Source of the DNA: an uncultured Saprospiraceae bacterium
GTDB taxonomy: Bacteria; Bacteroidota; Bacteroidia; Chitinophagales; Saprospiraceae
Length of the DNA: 7,785 nt
Assembly (NCBI GenBank): GCA_937127195.1
Contig: CAKZLT010000534.1
Location: forward strand, 1 to 7,785
Direction: 5' to 3'
Shown piece after piece: positions 1 to 5,597 of this stretch (positions are counted from its first letter, which is position 1; each line of letters starts with the position of its first letter). A model generated the notes under the pieces. That model had not been told where the DNA came from and did no database searches. It saw only the letters and a list, made by a program, of their open reading frames with translations. The translations under genes and the position numbers were made by a program.

Positions 1-125
1 AAAAGACCGCGCTACGCGCTAAGAGAATAGAGACACTTTTATTAGTAGCCTTTTAAATTATCTCTTTAAACGTTTTTCAACTATGCTGAATAGTAACGTT
101 TTTTTTTAACGGAATTAAATCCATA

Positions 126-162
126 AAAAGTCGAAAATACGAATCTCGTATTTTCGACTTTT
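126..162 (-). terminator. Intrinsic terminator of the GWxTD lipoprotein gene
   Basis: A perfect 17-bp inverted repeat (126-142 with 146-162, loop ATC) lies 21 bases past the stop codon of the lipoprotein gene. Read on the minus strand, the stem ends in CGAC followed by five T, as expected for a rho-independent terminator. The plus-strand reading also ends in four T, so it may work in both directions. Nothing gene-like is visible in 1-125. Confidence 0.85.
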
Positions 163-183
163 GCATTTAGTGAACAGGATTGA

Positions 184-1419
184 TTAATAGCTCAAATTTT
201 TTACTAATCCCTTTCTCCATTCATAGATTTGTGCTTTCCAATAATATTCCATAAAAGGCGAGCGATTCATAATATATTGACCATTTTTTTTAATAAAAAA
301 GAATTCCGTTGCATCACGCCTTGAAGTACTACTATAATACCAATATTCTTGATTGTAAGATTTTTGAACGCGGTCAGGTTGCCCAAAAATGATATAAATC
401 AAGCCTTTATCTGTCTTCCAGCCTTCTTTGAAGGTTGTAAAAAACAAGTTACTAGATTGAACTCTATTGTAGTAAGTCTTGATTAGTTCTCTACTTTTTT
501 GCTTTGTTTCACCTCTTGCCAGCCAAAAATCATCTAATGCGATTTTCTTTTCGTTTGATTTTTTCAAGGCGATATATTCTACATTTTTGGTAATATACCG
601 AGTACTTTTTATTAATTCATTAATGTCTGTTAGCTTTGGGTAATCATTATTAAAGCAACTAATAAACCGCCCTGATTTAGATAAAGTATCTACTTGTATG
701 AAATATAAACCAGCTTCGGAAAGCTTATAAAGCTCATTTTTATTAATTTTCTTAATAGTAGAATTTCCTTGCATTGGCAAGAAAGCTCGACTCGATCTGA
801 TGTGCGGTGCATGTGCAGGTTTGAAGCTATCTTTATAGTGTCGAACATAAAAGGTGGAGATTTTGGGGTCAGTATGTATAAACTTCAATGATGTTCCCTT
901 TGAAATATAATTCTGAACTAGAGGATTTTCATTTTCAAAATAAGGTAAAATTGTTTGGCTATTATCGCTGGTTTTATCTAGATATTGAATATCCCTAAAA
1001 ACCTCATTTGTTCCTAAATTTGTCAAAATTAATTCCAAAACGTAAGTTGTTCTTTTGATTTTTAGTTCAAATGATTTCAACAGGTTGTTACCTTCATTAA
1101 TTGCAATAGTTTCATCATAAATTATTTCCTTTCGGCTGGCATCACTATATGCTTTTAGTACCAGTCGATAAGTACTAGCCTGTGTTTGTAATAATAATTG
1201 AGAACTCTCAAAAGAGGGATGAATGATTTTATAAACGACATTTAGGTTCTTCTGATAAGGGTCGAGGCGTTCCTTATTGAGGTGTTTCGAGAAAGAACAT
1301 CCCCCAATTATTAAAAATAATACCATTAAAAACAAAAAACTCTTTAAAAATTTCTTTTTAGAAATTTTTAAAGAGTTTAGTCTAATATCCTTATTCCATT
1401 GATTCTTCAAATTCACCAA
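184..1419 (-). CDS. GWxTD domain-containing lipoprotein
   Basis: The 411-residue protein carries an export signal: a Lys-rich stretch (18-26), a hydrophobic core (28-38) and a lipobox IGGC with the lipidated Cys at 41. It is thus a predicted lipoprotein, probably outer-membrane or periplasm-facing. The C-terminal third holds the family signature: DDFWLARG (296-303), then GWKTD (333-337) followed by GLIYIIFGQPDRV and an aromatic-rich YWYY stretch. The family is widespread in Bacteroidota; its function is not established. The central part (about 60-280) looks like beta-rich extracytoplasmic domains and I do not recognise it. The start is TTG (1419) or the adjacent GTG (1416). An in-frame stop lies four codons upstream, and the first ATG (residue 32) falls inside the hydrophobic core, so it would destroy the signal peptide. 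A perfect hairpin lies in the codons for residues 14-28. The gene appears to stand alone, 354 bases after tatC. Confidence 0.85.
   Translation of the reverse strand: MVNLKNQWNKDIRLNSLKISKKKFLKSFLFLMVLFLIIGGCSFSKHLNKERLDPYQKNLNVVYKIIHPSFESSQLLLQTQASTYRLVLKAYSDASRKEIIYDETIAINEGNNLLKSFELKIKRTTYVLELILTNLGTNEVFRDIQYLDKTSDNSQTILPYFENENPLVQNYISKGTSLKFIHTDPKISTFYVRHYKDSFKPAHAPHIRSSRAFLPMQGNSTIKKINKNELYKLSEAGLYFIQVDTLSKSGRFISCFNNDYPKLTDINELIKSTRYITKNVEYIALKKSNEKKIALDDFWLARGETKQKSRELIKTYYNRVQSSNLFFTTFKEGWKTDKGLIYIIFGQPDRVQKSYNQEYWYYSSTSRRDATEFFFIKKNGQYIMNRSPFMEYYWKAQIYEWRKGLVKNLSY
1337..1378 (-). promoter_or_regulatory. Perfect 19-bp hairpin inside the start of the lipoprotein gene
   Basis: Positions 1337-1355 and 1360-1378 are exactly complementary, with a 4-base loop. 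On the coding strand the arm reads AAACTCTTTAAAAATTTCT, then AAAA, then its complement, followed by TTTG and more T. It begins about 40 nt after the start codon and encodes residues 14-28, the basic part of the signal peptide. The shape resembles an intrinsic terminator or a translation-limiting stem. Whether it acts on RNA is inference; the complementarity is directly visible. Confidence 0.55.
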
Positions 1420-1474
1420 TTGATTTTTTTATAACTATTTTAGAATAGAAGTCCGACAATTTTTGTCATCATGC

Positions 1475-1535
1475 TAGTGGTTCAATTCACAAATAATTGT
1501 TAATTACTTATGAGTTGAACCACTAAACAATTATT
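1475..1535. repeat. Two overlapping inverted repeats upstream of the lipoprotein gene
   Basis: Repeat A pairs 1475-1489 with 1511-1525 (TAGTGGTTCAA and its exact complement, extended to 15 positions with one wobble). Repeat B pairs 1492-1501 (AATAATTGTT) with 1526-1535 (AACAATTATT), exactly complementary over 10 bp. B's left arm lies in A's loop and its right arm abuts A, so the two compete. They lie about 56-116 nt upstream of the TTG start, in the likely promoter/leader region. No Bacteroidota-type promoter was recognisable here. Confidence 0.5.
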
Positions 1536-1575
1536 AGTATAACGTTTCATCTTTTGAAAAAATCGAAAGTAAATG

Positions 1576-1740
1576 TTAGGGAGTAGGCAATAAATAACCT
1601 ACTACAAAGAACGTCATTGTCTTTTATTTAGACAAGGCAAAAAACGCAGTCCTAGCATCGCTAAGGCGAGTATTTTTAACGCAGTATAAATGAAAAACAA
1701 TAAGTTAGACTGGTAGGTTCTTTTTTGCCTACTTCCTTAA
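1576..1740. repeat. 165-bp imperfect palindromic intergenic element (MITE-like)
   Basis: Nearly the whole segment folds back on itself. The outer arms TTAGGGAGTAGGCAATAAAT (from 1576) and the complement of the right end, TTAAGGAAGTAGGCAAAAAA (from 1740 backwards), match over about 26 positions, including a second block AACCTAC. Middle arms follow (ATTGTCTTTTATTTA against ATTGTTTTTCATTTA). The inner arms close on TAGC-ATC-GCTA at about 1653-1663. It begins 33 bases after tatC ends. No ORF lies inside. It could be a non-autonomous mobile element or an extended terminator / structured RNA. The palindromy is seen; mobility is inferred. Confidence 0.6.
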
Positions 1741-1773
1741 TTATCAAAAGCTATTTAATCTTCATCACTTATT

Positions 1774-2646
1774 CTATGATTCCATTTCTTTTTCTAATTG
1801 TTTTTCTACCCTTCTAGCTATATTGATACTGATTTCGTATAAAATAAATAAAGGAATACCAATTAAAAACTGTGTTACAACGTCAGGAGGTGTAATAATC
1901 GCGGCAACTAATAAAATAACTATAATCGCATGGCGGCGATATTTTTTCATATTATCAGCCGTGACTAAGCCCATTTTTGCTAAGAAATAAACAGCTACGG
2001 GCAATTCAAAAATCATCCCAGCAGGTGCTGTAAACATGACCATATAATTGACAAAAGAGTTGAGTCGAGGAGAAGTAACTACTCCAATATCGTAGCCAGC
2101 CAAGAAGTTGACTGCAAAAGGAGCGATTACAAAATAACCAAACAAAACACCTGTAAAAAACAAAATAGAGCAGATAAAGACGATTCCTCTTACTATTTTT
2201 TGTTCTTTTTCATACAATCCTGGGCGAACAAATTTCCAAACTTCCCAGAAGATGAAAGGAAATGCAATGATAAATCCTGAAATGAAAGAAATTTTGATGT
2301 GAGAAAGAAATTCTTCTCCCAACTCAGTTGTAATCAAATCAAATGGAACTGGCGTAAAACACATTTGGTCACCGAGTCCAATTGAATTTGATAGTTTACA
2401 TATAATTCTGTAACTCCAAAAATCTGCATTTTTTGGCCCTAAAATAACCGTATTGATAAAGGTTTTACCTGATAAAAAAACGGCAATACCACTTATCACA
2501 ACAGCAAGAAGTGAACGAATAACATGCCAACGCAATTCTTCCAAATGGTCAAGGAAAGTCATTTCTTTTTCGGGAGAAGGTAATTCCTTTTGTTTATCAT
2601 CTTCTTTGTAGTAGTCATCTCCTACATCGATTTGGTCAAGAGCCAT
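1774..2646 (-). CDS. tatC: Sec-independent (twin-arginine) protein translocase subunit TatC
   Basis: TatC is the inner-membrane receptor of the Tat pathway. It binds twin-arginine signal peptides and, with TatA/TatB, moves folded proteins across the membrane. The 290 residues show the family hallmarks: FLDHLEELR (31-39), whose Glu37 matches the signal-binding Glu15 of the E. coli protein; FPFIFWEVWKFVRPGLYEKE (129-148), whose Glu148 matches E. coli Glu103; and TPPDVVTQ (252-259). Six hydrophobic segments are visible (about 42-60, 115-137, 152-176, 199-222, 238-252, 256-274). Compared with E. coli, the N-terminal tail is longer, acidic and lysine-rich (1-29), and the first periplasmic loop is long with Cys83 and Cys96, as I recall for Bacteroidota TatC. 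The ATG has an AT-rich leader and no Shine-Dalgarno. No tatA gene adjoins it, so it appears to be a single-gene unit. Confidence 0.97.
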   Translation of the reverse strand: MALDQIDVGDDYYKEDDKQKELPSPEKEMTFLDHLEELRWHVIRSLLAVVISGIAVFLSGKTFINTVILGPKNADFWSYRIICKLSNSIGLGDQMCFTPVPFDLITTELGEEFLSHIKISFISGFIIAFPFIFWEVWKFVRPGLYEKEQKIVRGIVFICSILFFTGVLFGYFVIAPFAVNFLAGYDIGVVTSPRLNSFVNYMVMFTAPAGMIFELPVAVYFLAKMGLVTADNMKKYRRHAIIVILLVAAIITPPDVVTQFLIGIPLFILYEISINIARRVEKQLEKEMES

Positions 2647-2662
2647 ATTTTATATATTTAGA

Positions 2663-2698
2663 AAAGTATTGTTCTTTTTTTATAAAAAATAATACTTT
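2663..2698 (-). promoter_or_regulatory. AT-rich imperfect hairpin in the tatC leader
   Basis: AAAGTATT (2663-2670) pairs exactly with AATACTTT (2691-2698). The pairing continues inward, with a wobble and a mismatch, through a T-run against an A-run. It ends 17 bases before the tatC ATG, so it lies in the promoter or 5' leader. It may simply reflect the AT-rich composition. Confidence 0.25.
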
Positions 2699-2735
2699 GA
2701 ATATTTTCCCAAAGAATCCAAAAAAATTTAGACAA

Positions 2736-2798
2736 AAATACAAAACTATCTGTATTGAAAGGCAATCATTAGCTTTCAATACAGATAGTTTTGTATTT
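2736..2798 (-). terminator. 26-bp perfect hairpin ending the sigma/anti-sigma operon
   Basis: Positions 2736-2761 and 2773-2798 are exactly complementary over 26 bp, with an 11-base loop. On the minus strand the stem is followed by TTTGTC, then TTTTTTT a few bases on. It lies 138 bases past the anti-sigma stop and 90 bases before tatC, so it most likely insulates tatC from the sigma operon. Its length is well beyond what termination needs. Confidence 0.75.
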
Positions 2799-2935
2799 CT
2801 TCTACTCAATGTCTTTTTTATTAGACAAAAGTATATCTATACATAGCATCATTTTGGAATAAATACCCCAATGAACTATGATAATTTTTGAATAAAAATA
2901 TAGGAATATATTGGTTGACTATATTAGGTAATAGC

Positions 2936-3205
2936 CTAAGACATGGCTCTCTGTCGAATTCTGTCTTTTATATTTTGAACTAAGGCGGGTGAAACTTTCT
3001 GTCGATTAACTTTATTACGAATAAACTCTCTAAAGGATTTTTCTTTATTAAAAAACTCTTTTAATTGTGGATTAGATTGGATTTCTAATAACAAATTTCG
3101 TTCTTCTTGCTTGGTCAATTCACTGTCTAAGTACATGATGACTCTATCATTCAGAGTTGGAAGACTTTTGCTCGTTTTACTATTCATAATTTTAAAGTTT
3201 AACAT
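2936..3205 (-). CDS. Putative RsrA-like anti-sigma factor lacking the zinc site
   Basis: The small cytosolic protein (89 residues; 83 if translation starts at Met7, position 3187) follows the ECF sigma gene by 100 bases. Its layout matches the ZAS/RsrA type: DRVIMYLDSELTKQEERNLL (20-39) corresponds to the YLDGELT-x-EE helix, NPQLKEFFNKEKSFREFIR (45-63) to the usual CxxC and following helix, and SPALVQNIKDRIR (72-84) to the family's 'APxxLxxRI' end. Such proteins hold an ECF sigma factor inactive in the cytoplasm. The odd feature is that there is no Cys and no His anywhere, so the HxxxCxxC zinc/redox switch is absent; Asn45-Pro-Gln-Leu48 sits where CxxC normally lies. No membrane segment is present. 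The role as anti-sigma is inferred from shape and position. It could equally be a partner with another sensing mode. Confidence 0.65.
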   Translation of the reverse strand: MLNFKIMNSKTSKSLPTLNDRVIMYLDSELTKQEERNLLLEIQSNPQLKEFFNKEKSFREFIRNKVNRQKVSPALVQNIKDRIRQRAMS

Positions 3206-3245
3206 TTTTTGAATTTTTTAAAATCAAAAAACAAGATTAAACAAG

Positions 3246-3294
3246 AAAAGCTAAATAAATGACAGCCTATATTAGGCGCACTTATCTAGCTTTT
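3246..3294 (-). promoter_or_regulatory. Hairpin between sigma and anti-sigma genes (possible attenuator)
   Basis: AAAAGCTAAATAA (3246-3258) pairs with TTATCTAGCTTTT (3282-3294) with one mismatch. The loop contains a second stem, GCCTA/TAGGC (3265-3269 with 3273-3277). On the minus strand it starts 12 bases after the sigma stop and ends in AGCTTTTCTTGTTT. It could partly terminate transcription, stabilise the upstream message, or set the ratio of sigma to anti-sigma. The function is inferred. Confidence 0.5.
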
Positions 3295-3305
3295 ATTATT
3301 GATGA

Positions 3306-3941
3306 TTATTTAGACCTTTTATCAATATATCCCAGCGATTCGGCGTAGGATTTGAGTTGCTCCTTAAGCATATTCCTTGCACGGTGTAGCCTTGAACGCA
3401 CGGTTCCGATTGGTATGTCGATGATTTTTGAAATCTCCTCATAAGTAAATCCTTCTATGTCGCAAAGCAATATAACCGTCTTAAAATCAACGGGTAGCGA
3501 ATTAATGGCGATGGTAATTTCATCCCCTATCATTCCTTGAAAAATCTCTTGTCGTAAGTCCACATAATTTTGTGGCGCACCATCATCTGTATCCTGATAG
3601 TTGACAATATCTTCAAAATCTACCTTAGCTGGCTGCTTACTCTTTTTTCGATACTGATTAATAAATCCGTTTTTCAATATCTTGAACAACCATGCTTTCG
3701 CATTAGTTCCCACAATGTACTTATCAATGAATCTATATGCCTTCATATAGGTCTCTTGAACTAGGTCATTGGCATCTTCTTGGTTATAAGTCAGATGATA
3801 TGCAAAGTTATATAGTGCGTCGATATGCGGATAAAATTCTGTATCAAAGACTTTATCTCTTTGAACATCAGTCATTTGAACCTTATTCTCCCCTTGAGGA
3901 GTTTCTTCTGAATTGTTTAATATGTCTTCTTTATCTTTCAC
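3306..3941 (-). CDS. ECF-family RNA polymerase sigma factor (SigR/RpoE-like)
   Basis: This 211-residue ECF sigma factor directs RNA polymerase to a stress-type regulon. Region 2 spans about 37-101, with DLVQETYMKAYRF (59-71), GTNAKAWLFKILKNGFIN (78-95) and the basic YRKKSK. Region 4 spans about 142-195, with LPVDFKTVILLCDIEGFTYE (149-168) and the helix-turn-helix EEISKIIDIPIGTVRSRLHR (168-187). These match the actinobacterial SigR type more closely than the FecI or RpoE-of-E. coli types, in line with the RsrA-like gene downstream. The encoded start is GTG (3941). An in-frame ATG at residue 23 gives a product starting nearer region 2 and is a credible alternative, because residues 1-22 are low-complexity and acidic. 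The gene is divergent from the M42 peptidase, with 268 bases between. I found no clear promoter for it, and no autoregulatory GGAAT-18-GTT box of the SigR type. Confidence 0.93.
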   Translation of the reverse strand: MKDKEDILNNSEETPQGENKVQMTDVQRDKVFDTEFYPHIDALYNFAYHLTYNQEDANDLVQETYMKAYRFIDKYIVGTNAKAWLFKILKNGFINQYRKKSKQPAKVDFEDIVNYQDTDDGAPQNYVDLRQEIFQGMIGDEITIAINSLPVDFKTVILLCDIEGFTYEEISKIIDIPIGTVRSRLHRARNMLKEQLKSYAESLGYIDKRSK

Positions 3942-4112
3942 ACTTGTAAAAATAGAAAAATATTTAGAGTATTTTAAAAATGCTTTGTAACTATTCCAAA
4001 ATTGCCTCTTTTGAGAAATCTCTTACGCTCTTTCAAGGTAGATTCTATTAAAAAACTATCACTTCTTTTTTATATTAACTTTTCGTTCCTTTGTTTATGC
4101 TTTCAAAATTTT

Positions 4113-4167
4113 AGTAACGGAGAAAAAATAACTTCGTGATTTGGCGAGTTCTTTTTTGGACGTTACT
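4113..4167. repeat. Imperfect palindrome overlapping the M42 peptidase promoter
   Basis: AGTAACG (4113-4119) pairs with CGTTACT (4161-4167). Inside it, six A (4123-4128) face six T (4152-4157) and AACT (4130-4133) faces AGTT (4147-4150). The right arm contains GTTCTTTTTTG, which also occurs in the right arm of the palindrome at 1576-1740 (1718-1728). It could be an operator or a related dispersed element. Confidence 0.4.
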
Positions 4168-4185
4168 TATGCTATTATATATTTA
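4155..4185 (+). promoter_or_regulatory. Bacteroidota-type promoter candidate for the M42 peptidase gene
   Basis: TTTG (4155-4158), a 19-base spacer and TATATTTA (4178-4185) match the known Bacteroidota -33/-7 consensus (TTTG, TAnnTTTG) except for the last base. The start codon lies 24 bases downstream, so the leader would be short. Confidence 0.5.
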
Positions 4186-4209
4186 AAACAAATAACTTAG
4201 ATTGAACAA

Positions 4210-5259
4210 ATGATAAATATACCGTTATTAAGTACAATTTGCGAAATTCCAGGAACATCTGGATTCGAGCAAAGAATAAGAGCATTTGTTATCGAACAAG
4301 TAACGCCTTTGGTGGATGAAGTTTCGGTAGATGCAATGGGAAATGTTATTGCGCTCAAAAAAGGAACAGAAGATAAGCGCGTAATGATTGGGGCGCACTT
4401 AGACGAAATTGGTTTTATTGTAACCCATATTGATGATGAAGGTTTCATAAGGTTTCACACATTGGGCGGATTTGATGCTAAAACCTTGACTGCACAGCGC
4501 GTTATTGTTCACGGAAAAAAGGACATTATGGGCGTAATGGGGTCAAAGCCAACGCATATCATGAAACCTGAAGAACGTAGAAAGGCTGTGGCGACAACTG
4601 ATTTTTTCATAGATACAGGGTTGCCAAAAGAGGAAGTTGAAAAGATTATCAGTGTTGGCGATTCGATTACACGCGAACGTAAGTTGATAGAAATGGGTGA
4701 TTGTGTCAATTGTAAATCATTGGATAATCGTTTGTCTGTTTATATCTTGCTAGATGTGTTGCGTCAACTAAAAGACGAAACAGTTCCTTATGATACGTAC
4801 GCTGTCTTTACGGTACAAGAAGAAATTGGTTTGCGTGGCGCATCTGTAGCTGCACATACTATCAATCCTCATTTCGGTTTTGGTTTGGATGTAACTATTG
4901 CTTATGACTTACCTGGTTCTATGCCGCACGAACAAATCACTCGATTTGGTAAAGGAACAGCAATTAAAATCATGGATGGTTCGGTTGTTTCTGATTATAG
5001 AATGGTTGCCTTTTTGAAGCAAATGGCAAACGAAAATGATATTCCTTGGCAACCTGAAATCTTAACTGGCGGCGGAACGGATACACACGGTATTCAACTC
5101 AAAGGTAAAGACGGATCTATTGCTGGAGCAATTTCAATCCCGACTCGATATATTCATCAGTCTATCGAAATGGCACACAAAAAAGATATTATTGCAAGTA
5201 TTGATTTGCTAAGAACCGCAATTCAAGGCTTGAATAAATATGATTGGAGCTTTAAATAA
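4210..5259 (+). CDS. M42 family metallopeptidase (glutamyl/endoglucanase-type aminopeptidase)
   Basis: This 349-residue cytosolic, dinuclear-metal aminopeptidase belongs to the TET-forming M42 family. These enzymes assemble into self-compartmentalised dodecamers that trim N-terminal residues from peptides, downstream of larger proteases. All the expected active-site residues are visible: His63 and the supporting Asp65 in AHLDEIG, bridging Asp172 in CKSLDNR, catalytic base Glu204 and ligand Glu205 in VQEEIGLRGA, Asp227 in GLDVTIAYD, and His316 in IPTRYIHQSIEM. The GGGTDTHGIQL stretch (287-297) is also typical. Length is normal and no signal peptide is present. The insert between the metal-ligand segments (about 75-160) is the usual tetramerisation/PDZ-like domain. 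It is the only plus-strand gene here, with its own promoter candidate. Family members have been called glucanases; the intact metal site supports peptidase activity. Substrate preference cannot be read from the sequence. Confidence 0.95.
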   Translation: MINIPLLSTICEIPGTSGFEQRIRAFVIEQVTPLVDEVSVDAMGNVIALKKGTEDKRVMIGAHLDEIGFIVTHIDDEGFIRFHTLGGFDAKTLTAQRVIVHGKKDIMGVMGSKPTHIMKPEERRKAVATTDFFIDTGLPKEEVEKIISVGDSITRERKLIEMGDCVNCKSLDNRLSVYILLDVLRQLKDETVPYDTYAVFTVQEEIGLRGASVAAHTINPHFGFGLDVTIAYDLPGSMPHEQITRFGKGTAIKIMDGSVVSDYRMVAFLKQMANENDIPWQPEILTGGGTDTHGIQLKGKDGSIAGAISIPTRYIHQSIEMAHKKDIIASIDLLRTAIQGLNKYDWSFK

Positions 5260-5284
5260 CTATTGAATCACAGAACAAAACGAC

Positions 5285-5320
5285 TTAAAGCTCCTCGTAG
5301 ATTGACTACGGGAGCTTTAA
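5285..5320. terminator. Terminator hairpin between convergent M42 and rpmF genes
   Basis: TTAAAGCTCCTCGTAG (5285-5300) pairs with CTACGGGAGCTTTAA (5306-5320) over 15 bp with one bulged T and a five-base loop. It sits between the stops of two converging genes (5259 and 5375). T-tracts are weak on both sides, so its efficiency is uncertain. GGAGCTTTAAATA at 5311-5323 repeats 5246-5258, at the end of the peptidase gene. Confidence 0.65.
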
Positions 5321-5374
5321 ATATAAATTAAGACTTTTGAAAAGATGGTGTATCCTATTTAAAAGAAATCTTAC

Positions 5375-5575
5375 CTACTCTTCGGTTTCTTCAACATCAC
5401 CTTTAATTACTACTTGTCCTTTATAGTACAAGTCACCTTCGTGCATATATGCTTGATGACGTAGGTGTGCTTCTCCTGTAGTTTTACAAGTCAAGATATT
5501 TGGTACGTCTGCTTTATAGTGCGTACGACGTTTACGCTTACGCATTTTCGAAATCCTACTCTTTGGATGTGCCAT
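5375..5575 (-). CDS. rpmF: 50S ribosomal protein L32
   Basis: The 66-residue L32 is a component of the large ribosomal subunit. The N-terminus MAHPKSRISKMRKRKRRTHY (1-20) carries the family pattern of a basic tail followed by RRTHYKA. In the zinc-binding form two CxxC pairs follow. Here only one cysteine (Cys30, in TCKTTGEAHLRH) remains, so this is the zinc-free (C-minus) form I recall as common in Bacteroidota. The C-terminal GDLYYKGQVVIKG is a normal L32 ending, followed by an acidic tail. It follows yceD by 22 bases in one operon, a widely conserved pairing. The plsX gene that often comes next is absent: a convergent peptidase gene lies there instead. Confidence 0.96.
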   Translation of the reverse strand: MAHPKSRISKMRKRKRRTHYKADVPNILTCKTTGEAHLRHQAYMHEGDLYYKGQVVIKGDVEETEE

Positions 5576-5597
5576 TTTTCAATATTTTAATCTATGA

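Noticed and set aside
1290..1327. ATG at residue 32 as the true start of the GWxTD protein
   Set aside because: It would leave only nine residues before the lipobox Cys and no basic n-region, so the lipoprotein signal would be lost.
1475..1535. H-type RNA pseudoknot formed by the interleaved stems
   Set aside because: No bases separate the 3' arm of the 15-bp stem from the 3' arm of the second stem, so the loop needed to cross the first stem is missing. Alternative rather than simultaneous pairing is more plausible.
3570..3949. Two open frames on the plus strand opposite the sigma factor gene
   Set aside because: They lie entirely opposite a clear ECF sigma gene, have no domain signature or initiation context, and read as composition-driven antisense frames.
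3942..4080. SigR-type autoregulatory promoter upstream of the sigma gene
   Set aside because: A GGAAT occurs on the minus strand (3998-3994), but no GTT follows at the proper spacing of about 18 bases, and no TTTG/TAnnTTTG pair fits either.
4197..4709. Minus-strand open frames opposite the M42 peptidase gene
   Set aside because: They overlap a fully motif-supported plus-strand gene and their translations show no recognisable family.
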